Below, piece after piece: positions 44,283 to 52,300 of a DNA stretch of 64,000 bases. This DNA is from Chitinophaga polysaccharea (GTDB taxonomy: Bacteria; Bacteroidota; Bacteroidia; Chitinophagales; Chitinophagaceae): the NCBI RefSeq assembly GCF_007829335.1, contig NZ_VIWO01000002.1:744001-808000 (forward strand), read 5' to 3'. A model generated the notes under the pieces. That model was not told the origin of the DNA, did no database searches, and saw only the letters and a program-made list of their open reading frames with translations. Made by a program: the position numbers and the translations under genes. The first letter of the stretch is position 1. Every line of letters begins with the position of its first letter.

Positions 44283-45323
44283 ATGGCTATGCAGGAAAAA
44301 AAGATCACCAAAGCATTTGTATTCGGCAAGTTCATGCCCTTTCACAAAGGGCATGAAGCAATGATAAATTTTGCATTGTCGCACTGCGACTTTTTATCCG
44401 TACTCATTTGCTGCAGCGATGAAGAAACGCTATCCTGCGCGCTGCGGAAATCATGGATGGAAGCTACTTTCCGGGACCACCCGCGCATTAACATCCGCAC
44501 TTTTCAATACGACGAAAAAGTATTACCCAATACGTCGGTTTCCTCGACATCCGTATCCGCTATCTGGTCGGAGCGATTTAAGCAGCTGTTTCCCGATTAT
44601 TCGCTGGTGGTAACTTCAGAGCCTTATGGCGACATGGTGGCGGATTACATGGGCATACAACATATCCCTTTTGACATCAGCAAAAACCTGTATCCTGTAT
44701 CAGCCACGCATATACGCGCCGACCTGTTTAAGTCCTGGGAATATTTGCCGGATAGCGTAAAAGCATCGCTGGTGACCAAGGTGGTGCTATTAGGCACTGA
44801 ATCTACCGGTAAAACCACGCTCACGGGCAAGCTATCGGCTTATTTTAACAGCAGCGCCGTTATGGAAGCTGGCCGGGATCTGATCCCGGATTCCCATCAT
44901 TTCAGTGTAGCCGACCTGTACCTGGTTGCCCGGGAGCATGCCGCCTGTATTCAGCAAATGGAAACTGGTCCTTCTCCCCTGGTGATCATCGACACCGATA
45001 TTCATATTACGGCCTCTTATGGCGTATATGCGTTGGGGGAAATGCTGGCCATAGATCCTGCAATTTATGCCGCTAACAAGGCGGATCTCTATCTTTACCT
45101 GAATAATGATGTGCCTTATGTACAGGACGGTACGCGGCTCAGCGAAGCGGAAAGGGATTTGCTGGATCAATCGCACCGGCAGGTATTGAAGCAGTACGAT
45201 ATTGCCTATGAGGAAATTACGGGCGACTGGGAAGCCCGCTTCCAACAGGCGGAGGCACTGATCAACCAACTGCTGCAACGCAAGATAACGGCCTGGCATA
45301 CCCGCACGCTGCCATCTTACTAA
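44283..45323 (+). CDS. nadR: NadR-type NMN adenylyltransferase/ribosylnicotinamide kinase
   Basis: This 346-residue protein has an N-terminal nucleotidyltransferase domain with HxGH (FGKFMPFHKGHEAMINFA) and a C-terminal kinase with a Walker A motif (GTESTGKTTLT, about residues 170-180). No N-terminal helix-turn-helix is present, unlike the E. coli NadR. It converts nicotinamide riboside to NMN and then to NAD. The five-base gap to the TonB receptor gene indicates a single operon for uptake and salvage. Met3 (44289) is an equally possible start. Confidence 0.92.
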   Translation: MAMQEKKITKAFVFGKFMPFHKGHEAMINFALSHCDFLSVLICCSDEETLSCALRKSWMEATFRDHPRINIRTFQYDEKVLPNTSVSSTSVSAIWSERFKQLFPDYSLVVTSEPYGDMVADYMGIQHIPFDISKNLYPVSATHIRADLFKSWEYLPDSVKASLVTKVVLLGTESTGKTTLTGKLSAYFNSSAVMEAGRDLIPDSHHFSVADLYLVAREHAACIQQMETGPSPLVIIDTDIHITASYGVYALGEMLAIDPAIYAANKADLYLYLNNDVPYVQDGTRLSEAERDLLDQSHRQVLKQYDIAYEEITGDWEARFQQAEALINQLLQRKITAWHTRTLPSY

Positions 45324-45356
45324 AACAAAAGCCCCGTCCTGCAATGCGGGACGGGA
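45320..45356 (-). terminator. Terminator of the DUF72 unit
   Basis: CCCGTCC and GGACGGG form a seven-base-pair stem (45333-45355) with a nine-base loop. On the minus strand it is followed within a few bases by TTTTGTTTT, as in rho-independent terminators. The plus side lacks a T-run. Confidence 0.6.
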
Positions 45357-45383
45357 CGTGTTATATCGACGGGTATCGTTATC

Positions 45384-45470
45384 TCAGCTTTTTGCGTATT
45401 TCTTTTTTACGTGTTTAACCCTTAAAATGATACAGATGAAGTAATACATCATTTCAATAAAATTCAACAT
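45384..45470 (-). CDS. Possible 28-residue basic membrane peptide
   Basis: Between nadR and the DUF72 gene an ATG frame of 28 codons encodes a hydrophobic helix (FIEMMYYFICIILR) followed by a lysine-rich tail (KHVKKKYAKS). The topology is plausible for a small membrane protein, but the frame is short and no promoter is evident. The remaining bases of the 241-base gap show only the terminator. Confidence 0.25.
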   Translation of the reverse strand: MLNFIEMMYYFICIILRVKHVKKKYAKS

Positions 45471-45564
45471 GCTATCAGTTTTGTGCCGGAACAGATCCCG
45501 GCCGGTGCTTAACTTTCTTTAAGATAGTATTTTCCGGTGATATTGCCAACGCAGTTATTTCGGA

Positions 45565-46440
45565 CTAGAAAAACGTCATTTGTGGCTGAGATCGCGTTAA
45601 TCCAAACACCGCCTGTACTTCCTCGTAAAACCCTGCTTCATATTTGCCATCATGTACGTGTAAAAAAAAGTAAGTTTCCTCCAGGCCCCGGGCATTCCAG
45701 TCGTCCAGACGGGCTTTCCAGTCCTGTAAGCGAATGCTGTCGAGCGGATGTCCTCCCTGCGTTACAAACCGCAGCATCAGCTTCGGAATGGTAAGTCCCA
45801 TGTGGAGGCAATCGCGGCGGCCCGGCGTATCGGTGATCACGGCGCCAATGCCCAGGTCTTTCAGCGTACGGAAAAGCTCCGCTCGTTCTGCTGGGTTTCC
45901 AAACCAATCGGGATGCCTTACTTCCACGAAAAAAGTCAGCTGCCGGGGGAGGGACTCCAGGTATTTGTACAGGTTTATTTTCCGGACTGGTGAAAAGTAT
46001 TCGCTCAATTGCAAAAAGATAGGCCCCAGGCGGTCTTCAAAGGCCGCAACGCCTTCCAGGAAAGCGGCTGTTTCCACACCTGCATTCAGCAAAGTGCTGT
46101 GATGACTGATAGACTGTGGTACTTTGGGGCAAAACTTAAAATCGCGGGATCCGGTTTTCTCCACCCATTTGCGTACCGCTTCGGGCGCATAAATTTTGTA
46201 ATGGGTTGCATTGAGCTCTACACAATTAAACAAGCGGCTATATTCCGTTAGCAGTCCCGTTTCTTTAGTACCCCGGGGATAGAGCGTACCCATGTATGCC
46301 ACCCTGCTCCAGCCGGAAGTGCCTATCCGGAGCGGATGTGGTACAGCCGTTCCAGTGAGTGTTTCGCCGGTCACCCATTCATCGGGAGGTAACGGATGAT
46401 ACAGCTGATCGTATTGTTGCCAGTTAGCGCCAAAGTCCAT
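45565..46440 (-). CDS. DUF72 domain-containing protein
   Basis: This 291-residue TIM-barrel-like protein has the family signature GTSGWSRVAYMGTLYP, FNCVELNATHYKIY, FKFCPKVPQSISHHS and FFVEVRHPDWF. The function of DUF72 proteins is not established. It is divergent from the SUMF1-like gene, with a palindrome in between, and ends at a terminator. Confidence 0.92.
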   Translation of the reverse strand: MDFGANWQQYDQLYHPLPPDEWVTGETLTGTAVPHPLRIGTSGWSRVAYMGTLYPRGTKETGLLTEYSRLFNCVELNATHYKIYAPEAVRKWVEKTGSRDFKFCPKVPQSISHHSTLLNAGVETAAFLEGVAAFEDRLGPIFLQLSEYFSPVRKINLYKYLESLPRQLTFFVEVRHPDWFGNPAERAELFRTLKDLGIGAVITDTPGRRDCLHMGLTIPKLMLRFVTQGGHPLDSIRLQDWKARLDDWNARGLEETYFFLHVHDGKYEAGFYEEVQAVFGLTRSQPQMTFF

Positions 46441-46468
46441 ACAAAGTATTGTTGTCGTTCACGGCCTG

Positions 46469-46505
46469 CAAGATAGGGTTAAACAATCTTGTTTGGTTAT
46501 CTTTG
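46469..46505 (+). promoter_or_regulatory. Palindromes and -7 box between DUF72 and SUMF1-like genes
   Basis: TATCTTTG at 46498-46505 fits TAnnTTTG for the plus-strand gene. CAAGAT/ATCTTG forms an inverted repeat at 46469-46491, and AAACAATCTTGTTT is a six-base inverted repeat with a two-base spacer. A -33 box is not clear. Confidence 0.4.
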
Positions 46506-46539
46506 CGTTTTCGTTAAAAAAAATTGTTTGTTTATATAC

Positions 46540-47526
46540 ATGGATATCACACCCATCTTTAGCCGGAAAGCCTGGAATCAGCTCACACACGACGAAGCAG
46601 CCCATTTGTTGCAACACCTGGTAGTTACCCGGCTGCCCGGATTTACCATTCTGCGCTTTGAGCAATTTGATAAATTCCAGCAAAGCACTTATACAGCGGT
46701 AATGACTTACGAAGGCTGCGAATTTGTTTTTGTACCGGGAGATACCGTTACCCTGGGCCTGGACCCTCTCGTAATTCCTGATACAACCCGGCAACAGCTG
46801 ACTGAACTGATGGGCGGCAATATAGATGAAACAAATACCTACCTGCAGGAACGACTCTCACCGCTGCGCACGGCTACTATTGCCCCGATGATCGTAGAAC
46901 GGCAGGTGCGGGAAACCGGCTATTTCCCGGTAGCGTTGAACGATGAAAGACTGCTGGCGGATGACTATTTTGAAAAGACAATGGCAGAGGTGAGCGCTTC
47001 TACGCGTGAGCATTGGACCTACACCGTCAACGATAGTTTCCGGTTGGTAAAAAATGGCGCCCGCATACAGGCCTTTCTCTATGAACCGGCCAGCTACCCG
47101 GCACTGTTGCAGGAGGTTTCGGCCAGCGGGTTCAGCCTCCCCACAGAAGATGAATGGGAGTACTTATGCGGAGGTGGCAGCCGCAGCTTATATCCCTGGG
47201 GCAATAGTGTAAACCGATTGGAGAAATACCACCATTTTGCTGCCGGGAAAGACGATGCTGCACCTTATATACTCGATATACCCAATCATTTTGGATTAGT
47301 GATTGCCAACAATCCGTATCGCTATGAAGTAACCAGCAGCGAATGGTTTCTTAAATCGGGTGATGGTGGTTGCAATATATGTGGTGGCGCCGGTATGGAG
47401 CTGGGTTATCTGCCCGTAAGCAGCTACTACCGCGATAGCTATATTTTTGACGAAGAGATGAATTATAAAGGGGAGATCACCGGTGACTATACCTTTACCC
47501 GGCGCATTAAACATCTGGCACTTTAA
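46540..47526 (+). CDS. SUMF1/formylglycine-generating-enzyme-like protein, divergent
   Basis: This 328-residue protein is read from ATG 46540 (MDITPIFSRKAWN), downstream of the -7 box. The longer frame from 46489 starts inside the promoter. A SUMF1-like core is visible at about residues 190-215 (GFSLPTEDEWEYLCGGGSRSLYPWGN). The usual GGSW and R-x3-R end is replaced by DGGCNICGGAG and SSYYRDSYIF, so the oxygenase activity is doubtful. The N-terminal 170 residues are not recognised. Confidence 0.65.
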   Translation: MDITPIFSRKAWNQLTHDEAAHLLQHLVVTRLPGFTILRFEQFDKFQQSTYTAVMTYEGCEFVFVPGDTVTLGLDPLVIPDTTRQQLTELMGGNIDETNTYLQERLSPLRTATIAPMIVERQVRETGYFPVALNDERLLADDYFEKTMAEVSASTREHWTYTVNDSFRLVKNGARIQAFLYEPASYPALLQEVSASGFSLPTEDEWEYLCGGGSRSLYPWGNSVNRLEKYHHFAAGKDDAAPYILDIPNHFGLVIANNPYRYEVTSSEWFLKSGDGGCNICGGAGMELGYLPVSSYYRDSYIFDEEMNYKGEITGDYTFTRRIKHLAL

Positions 47527-47530
47527 AAAA

Positions 47531-47559
47531 AGCGCGTAATACTGGTTGTATTACGCGCT
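47531..47559. terminator. Strong bidirectional terminator
   Basis: A perfect 12-base-pair stem AGCGCGTAATAC/GTATTACGCGCT with a five-base loop lies between two convergent genes. On the minus strand it is followed by TTTTTT, so it serves the DUF5009 gene best. Confidence 0.85.
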
Positions 47560-47582
47560 GTATCCCGAACATTCATTTCTCT

Positions 47583-48746
47583 TTATACTTTGAGAAATAC
47601 TTTCTTCTTATACATAAAATATAAAAATAACCATTTCACGAATACGAAAGACAGGGCCAGCGCCACAGCGCCATAAGGCTCTCCTACCAATTGTCCCAGC
47701 CATTTAAATAATGCGTTATTGGAATAATTCCAGTCTACAAAATGACCGGAGATGTAGATAAGAATAGAGTTCATGCCAATCACGCGGAAGAAGAACGCCC
47801 ATTTTTTATACCCGGCAATATCTATCACGTAATAAAATAATGCCAGTAATAACAGGCTGATACCTCCCACCTGCAATACGAAGGAGCTGGTCCACAGGTT
47901 TTTGTTGATCGGAAAATCGAGGTTCCATAGTTGTGCCAATACCAGGAATACCACGCCGGTAATGCTCATCAAGGCCACTTTTCTTAGCGGCGTCGTGTGA
48001 TTATTGCGCAGCAGGTTGCCCGTCAGGATACCCAGCAGGGCGGTGCTGATAGCGGGGAAAGTGGAGGCAACACCTTCAGGATCATGAATACCGAGATATA
48101 ATTTACCGGGAACAATACACCGGTCCAGGTAAGAGGCAAAATTACCCTGCATGGTGAGGTCGCCCGGAGGAAAGCCGGGAGCAGCCGTAAACTTCAGCAG
48201 CAGCCAATATGCTATCGGGATGGCCACAAACCAGATCATCTGGCCTCTTTCTTTCGTGTATAGATAGATGATATTGGCAAACATATAAGCCAATCCGATT
48301 CGGCCCAGGACGCTGCAAAAACGTATTTCTGATATAGGATGCAGTTGCAGACCGTTATTGTAGATAATTCCCAACAGCACCAGGGTAAGTCCCCGCTTTA
48401 CCACCCGCCATAGTAGCTGGCTACGGCTTTTTCCTTTCTCTAATTCCCTTCCCACGGAATACGGGGTAGATACACCTGCCATAAACAGGAAGAGCGGGAA
48501 AATAAGGTCATAAAAATGGAAACCATTCCAGTCGGGGTGTTCCAACTGTTCTGATATAGTATGCCAGAAAGGAGCTCCGGTGGCTTTTTCCAGTGCGTGG
48601 AAAATACCGGCGCCGCCCATAATCCAGAACATATCAAAGCCGCGAAGGGCATCCAGCGAATACAGCCGGCCTTTTTTTTCGTTGTCACCAGCGGCCGGTA
48701 CGGATACTTCTCCTGCCTGTATAGGGCTTGTTGTTAATGTGCTCAT
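47583..48746 (-). CDS. DUF5009/heparan-alpha-glucosaminide acetyltransferase-like membrane protein
   Basis: This 387-residue protein starts with a short soluble tail and then LYSLDALRGFDMFWIMGG, the family's first motif, followed by about ten membrane helices (FYDLIFPLFLFMAGVSTPYSV, ASTFPAISTALLGILTGNLL, VIGMNSILIYISGHFVDW). Such proteins are thought to transfer acyl groups across the inner membrane to sugars such as glucosamine. The substrate is not known here. Confidence 0.88.
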   Translation of the reverse strand: MSTLTTSPIQAGEVSVPAAGDNEKKGRLYSLDALRGFDMFWIMGGAGIFHALEKATGAPFWHTISEQLEHPDWNGFHFYDLIFPLFLFMAGVSTPYSVGRELEKGKSRSQLLWRVVKRGLTLVLLGIIYNNGLQLHPISEIRFCSVLGRIGLAYMFANIIYLYTKERGQMIWFVAIPIAYWLLLKFTAAPGFPPGDLTMQGNFASYLDRCIVPGKLYLGIHDPEGVASTFPAISTALLGILTGNLLRNNHTTPLRKVALMSITGVVFLVLAQLWNLDFPINKNLWTSSFVLQVGGISLLLLALFYYVIDIAGYKKWAFFFRVIGMNSILIYISGHFVDWNYSNNALFKWLGQLVGEPYGAVALALSFVFVKWLFLYFMYKKKVFLKV

Positions 48747-49042
48747 GAATGGTGTGATATTGAAGCGTTCAAACGATACATTATCATGCAGATTTTGGTT
48801 GCATCCGGCCTACAAGCTACTAAAAATGAAATTAAATTTTTTTAAAAATAAATGAAGGAAAATTTATCTTCCTGCAATTATTAGCAAAAATGGCAGGGCG
48901 TTCCTATTTCTGCAAATTAGGCAATGTATCTGCCAGTTCTTATCCTGATGGTTTACTTAATATATTGTTATGTCTAAAATGTACGCATGATGTCTTAATT
49001 TGGAGATAACAAAGTAATGCCTGAGCGTGTAAAAATTAACCG
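48747..49042. other. Divergent intergenic region
   Basis: This A/T-rich stretch of 296 bases separates the DUF5009 and LD-carboxypeptidase genes. I see no open frame worth listing. TTAATTTG at about 48997-49004 is close to a -7 box for the plus-strand gene. Nothing else stands out. Confidence 0.4.
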
Positions 49043-50011
49043 ATGCAAACAGTGATTCCGGGTATCTTGAAAGCAGGAGATGAAATAGCTGTCATAGCAA
49101 TTTCGCAAGGGCTGGAGATCCTTCACGAAAATTTAATAACAAAAGCCGTACAAACGCTGGAAGGGCGCGGATTAAGGGTTACTTTACCTCCCGGCCACCG
49201 AGAAAAATCCACACGCACACAGCAGGGGATCCGCGAAAAAGTGGCCACCCTCCATGCCGCACTTGCGAGTCCCTCTGTTAGAGGTATCCTGATAGGGTTG
49301 GGAGGCGTCAGCGCCCTTGAAATGCTGCCTTATATTGATTTTGACCTGGTCAGGAAAAATCCCAAGCCAATTTGCGGCTTTTCTGATGCCACCATTATAC
49401 TGAATGCCATCTATGCCCAAACCGGTGTTATTACCTTTTATGGTCCTATGCTGTTTTCTTTTGCCGCCAATACAGACATATGCTATACGTGGGAGTTCTT
49501 TCAGAATGTCTTGTTTTCAACAGCTGCTTTTGAGATAAGACCGGCGATAAAATGGGGGAATTACGACGAGCTAAACGGTAGCCGTAAAAATCAGGGATTT
49601 CATGTGCTAAGAGCAGGCAATGCCACCGGGGTACTTGTTGGCGGCCATGTACCCTCATTTAACCTGCTGCAGGGAACGCCTTACCTTCCCTCACTGAACA
49701 ACGCTATCCTTTTTGTAGAAATTTGCGAACGCTATAGAAAAGACAGCGCAGGAAAATTAATGCAATATTTAAACTCCCTGCTGTTGCAAAAAGGCGCAGA
49801 TGAACTGCAAGGATTGATTGTTGGCCGCTTTTATCACCAGGAAGGTGTATTGGAAAATGAGCTCTATGAAATGTTGTTGTCACATCCCCTATTGCAGCAT
49901 ATTCCTATCATTACCAACGTGGATATCGGGCACACTACGCCGATGGTAACGCTGCCTATTGGCGGCAGGGTAAGTATATCACAACATACTATCGCGGTTG
50001 AAGAACGCTGA
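49043..50011 (+). CDS. LD-carboxypeptidase, S66 family
   Basis: This 322-residue protein has the S66 layout: GDEIAVIAIS near the start, GILIGLGGVSALEMLPYIDF, the nucleophile motif CGFSDAT (Ser114), GTPYLPSLNNAILFVEI (Glu227) and NVDIGHTTPMVTLPIGG (His297). The full Ser-Glu-His triad is present. These enzymes trim murein tetrapeptides or, in the MccF branch, cleave microcin-like amides. No signal peptide is seen, so it acts in the cytoplasm. It overlaps the convergent HxlR gene by 23 bases. Confidence 0.9.
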   Translation: MQTVIPGILKAGDEIAVIAISQGLEILHENLITKAVQTLEGRGLRVTLPPGHREKSTRTQQGIREKVATLHAALASPSVRGILIGLGGVSALEMLPYIDFDLVRKNPKPICGFSDATIILNAIYAQTGVITFYGPMLFSFAANTDICYTWEFFQNVLFSTAAFEIRPAIKWGNYDELNGSRKNQGFHVLRAGNATGVLVGGHVPSFNLLQGTPYLPSLNNAILFVEICERYRKDSAGKLMQYLNSLLLQKGADELQGLIVGRFYHQEGVLENELYEMLLSHPLLQHIPIITNVDIGHTTPMVTLPIGGRVSISQHTIAVEER

Positions 50012-50339
50012 TAGCCCAAGACTGTATCGCGGTCAACACCGGCTTCAGCGACGTTCCTTTTTCCGTCAGCGAATATTCTACCGTTGGCGGCACGGTGGCA
50101 TAGGCTTTTCTTTTCACGATTTTCTTTGCTTCCAGTTGTTTCAACTCTTTGACCAGCATCCGTGTGTTGATACCTGTCACCTGGCGTTCCAGTTCTTTGA
50201 ACCGCATGGTGCCGCTCATCAACACGTTTACAATAGACATGGTCCATTTGCCGGCAATTAAATCCATGGCTTCCTGGAAGGGACATTCCCCCGATTGTTT
50301 TGTTTTTTTCTTTGATTGCAATGCCATAACTGTAGCCAA
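49989..50339 (-). CDS. HxlR-family winged-helix regulator
   Basis: This 116-residue protein starts with a basic tail and has the HxlR core CPFQEAMDLIAGKWTMSIVNVLMSGTMRFKELERQV, then TRMLVKELKQLEAKKIVKRK and EYSLTEKGTSL. The single cysteine (position about 20) at the N-terminus is the one often used for redox or electrophile sensing in this family. Its 3' end overlaps the LD-carboxypeptidase gene on the other strand. Confidence 0.93.
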   Translation of the reverse strand: MATVMALQSKKKTKQSGECPFQEAMDLIAGKWTMSIVNVLMSGTMRFKELERQVTGINTRMLVKELKQLEAKKIVKRKAYATVPPTVEYSLTEKGTSLKPVLTAIQSWAISVLQPR

Positions 50340-50436
50340 TACTTTACTTTAGTATACTATATGCCAAAAAGGTAACTACTTGCAAATGTAAAGTGGTCGG
50401 CCGACATTTGCCACAGATCTATTAAACTGATTGTAT

Positions 50437-50850
50437 ATGTCACTCACCGCTATAGAACAATACCTTGGCACATTGCCAGCTATCAGTACCTCCGAGCATT
50501 TCGGGTATAAATTTTTCTTTTACGGAGCGGAACAAGTGCTTCCCTTTGTCACCATTGCCCTGGCCGATAACGAGCATGACCAGGTATCCCGGCTGGACCG
50601 CGACGGCGTATTCCGCCTGAATATAGGCGTATCAAAGGCTACCTTTCAACAGCTGTTTCCTGGCAATACTGTTGCGTGGGACTATACAGCGCTGAACAGT
50701 TTCATGCCACATCCGCATTATGCCGCCCAGCATTTCATTTGTATACTGAATCCCGAAGGAGCCCACCTGGCCACTACCACCGGTTATATAGCCGAGGCCT
50801 ACGGGATAGCTAAAAAACGCTTTGACAAAAAGCACGCCGCTGATCATTAA
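50437..50850 (+). CDS. DUF6194-like protein
   Basis: This 137-residue soluble protein has LPFVTIALADNEHDQVSRLDRDGVFRLNIGVSKATFQ and ALNSFMPHPHYAAQHFICILNPE. These resemble the DUF6194 family, whose function is unknown. I chose ATG 50437 over a TTG at 50431. It stands 97 bases downstream of the divergent hxlR-type gene, which may control it. Confidence 0.75.
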   Translation: MSLTAIEQYLGTLPAISTSEHFGYKFFFYGAEQVLPFVTIALADNEHDQVSRLDRDGVFRLNIGVSKATFQQLFPGNTVAWDYTALNSFMPHPHYAAQHFICILNPEGAHLATTTGYIAEAYGIAKKRFDKKHAADH

Positions 50851-50853
50851 AGG

Positions 50854-50891
50854 AAAATGGTCACCCTCCGGAAAAGGGCGACCATTTTTTT
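50854..50891 (+). terminator. Terminator after the DUF6194-like gene
   Basis: AAAATGGTC pairs with GACCATTTT, and an inner CCCT/AGGG pair extends the stem. A run of eight T follows. Confidence 0.8.
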
Positions 50892-50935
50892 TCCTGCTTT
50901 CCTTGAAAAGTTTAACTTTATACAAGGACGATCAT

Positions 50936-51754
50936 ATGCAGTTTTTACCTTCCGCTCCCCTAGCGCCCTACATAAAGAATTATACCGTTGTTACGATTCA
51001 TAAACATCTCGACAACGAAGTATTTTACCCAAGCGGTTATGTAGACCTGGTGATTAATATCTCAGGTGGTATGGCGGCCACCATTATCAATGGTAAGCGA
51101 AAAGATACGCCGGCTATAGAGCTGCTGGGACACCTCACGCTTCCCACCCGGCTCACGGTAGCGCAAGGCACCTCAGTGCTCATTGCACGGATTTATCCGC
51201 ATGCCAGTACCTTGTTCTTCACAGATCCCCTGTCGGAATTCACCAACTACGCCACAGATATGTATGATGTGACGCTGAACGAAAGCCGTGCATTATATGG
51301 CCGTATCATGCACGCTGAAGGACTGGCACAAAAAATCGGGATCCTGGAAACCTACTTTCTTCAACAACTGAAAAAAAATGAAACGCGGTTAAAGAAAGTA
51401 TCGATGGTGCAGGCACTTAGCCAACAACTTTTCCTGGAACACCAGTACCTCGATTTACCCGCCCTGGCTCAGCGTTCGGGGCTATCACAGCGATATATTC
51501 AGAAACTCTACCTGGCGAACATCGGTATCAGTCCGGCGGCCTTTAGTGCGGTAGTGCGGTTCAACAGGAGCCTCCACCAGGTGTTGCATACCTCCGCATC
51601 ATTAACCGCCGTTGCGTACGATTGTGGGTATTATGACCAGGCCCATTTCATTAAAGAGTTCAGGAAATTTACCGGTATCACGCCTTCTGCTGCCAGGCGT
51701 TCGCTCATCAAAAATGGAACTGATTTCCAGCAGGCGGTTAATATCGGCTTCTAG
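50936..51754 (+). CDS. AraC-family regulator with DUF6597-like N-terminus
   Basis: This 272-residue protein has an N-terminal domain (FLPSAPLAPYIKNYTVVTIH, VFYPSGYVDLVINISGG) and a C-terminal AraC helix-turn-helix (about 180-265, LAQRSGLSQRYIQKLYLANIG and VAYDCGYYDQAHFIKEFRKFTG). The frame extends upstream to 50822 but would run through the terminator, so ATG 50936 is the start. Effector unknown. Confidence 0.9.
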   Translation: MQFLPSAPLAPYIKNYTVVTIHKHLDNEVFYPSGYVDLVINISGGMAATIINGKRKDTPAIELLGHLTLPTRLTVAQGTSVLIARIYPHASTLFFTDPLSEFTNYATDMYDVTLNESRALYGRIMHAEGLAQKIGILETYFLQQLKKNETRLKKVSMVQALSQQLFLEHQYLDLPALAQRSGLSQRYIQKLYLANIGISPAAFSAVVRFNRSLHQVLHTSASLTAVAYDCGYYDQAHFIKEFRKFTGITPSAARRSLIKNGTDFQQAVNIGF

Positions 51755-51756
51755 TG

Positions 51757-52203
51757 CTATTTTGCGGGGTGGTTGCTGCTAAACATATCCCGGTACATTT
51801 TCCAGCCGTCCTTTGTATTTTTCCAGATAACAATTACTTTTCCATCATCCAGCCTTTTACCTTCCAGGTCGGTCATCTCGTAAAAACTTTCCTCTGTCAC
51901 AAATGTTTTACCATCTCCGTACAAGTGCTGGATCGTAAAGGTAACATGTACTTTAGGGCCACCATTAAAGAAGGCGGCCATTTGTGCGGGACCACATACC
52001 GGCGTGGTATTGGGCGGAAAGAGACAAGCATCATCGGTGTACCTGGCAAGGATAGATCCATCGCCCTTGTTGGCAAGATCGGCGTAGATTGCGTTACTGG
52101 CTTCTATCACCTTCCTGACGGCTTCCAGTTCAGGGTTTTCCGTTTGGGCATTACACCAGCAGGCCAACATCAGCAAGCCGCTTAAAACAAACATTCTTTT
52201 CAT
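51757..52203 (-). CDS. Exported DUF4440/SnoaL-like protein
   Basis: This 148-residue protein starts MKRMFVLSGLLMLACWCNAQ, a signal peptide with possible cleavage after either LAC (lipoprotein) or CNA. The mature part is an NTF2-like fold of the SgcJ/DUF4440 type: ASNAIYADLANKGDGSILARYTDDACLFPPNT and KVIVIWKNTKDGWKMYRDMF. The frame goes up to 52221, but the shorter start fits the signal better. Function unknown. Confidence 0.8.
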   Translation of the reverse strand: MKRMFVLSGLLMLACWCNAQTENPELEAVRKVIEASNAIYADLANKGDGSILARYTDDACLFPPNTTPVCGPAQMAAFFNGGPKVHVTFTIQHLYGDGKTFVTEESFYEMTDLEGKRLDDGKVIVIWKNTKDGWKMYRDMFSSNHPAK

Positions 52204-52300
52204 TTTGTATTTTTTATACAAAACAAGTTATTCCGGCCGGCAAGAAATTGTAAAATAGCGAACAACTTTTATTTTCAGTATCTTAGATAAAACCCTGCTC

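Noticed and set aside
46459..46794. 111-residue minus-strand frame across the DUF72/SUMF1 intergenic region
   Set aside because: It is antisense to the start of the SUMF1-like gene and shows no protein-like pattern.
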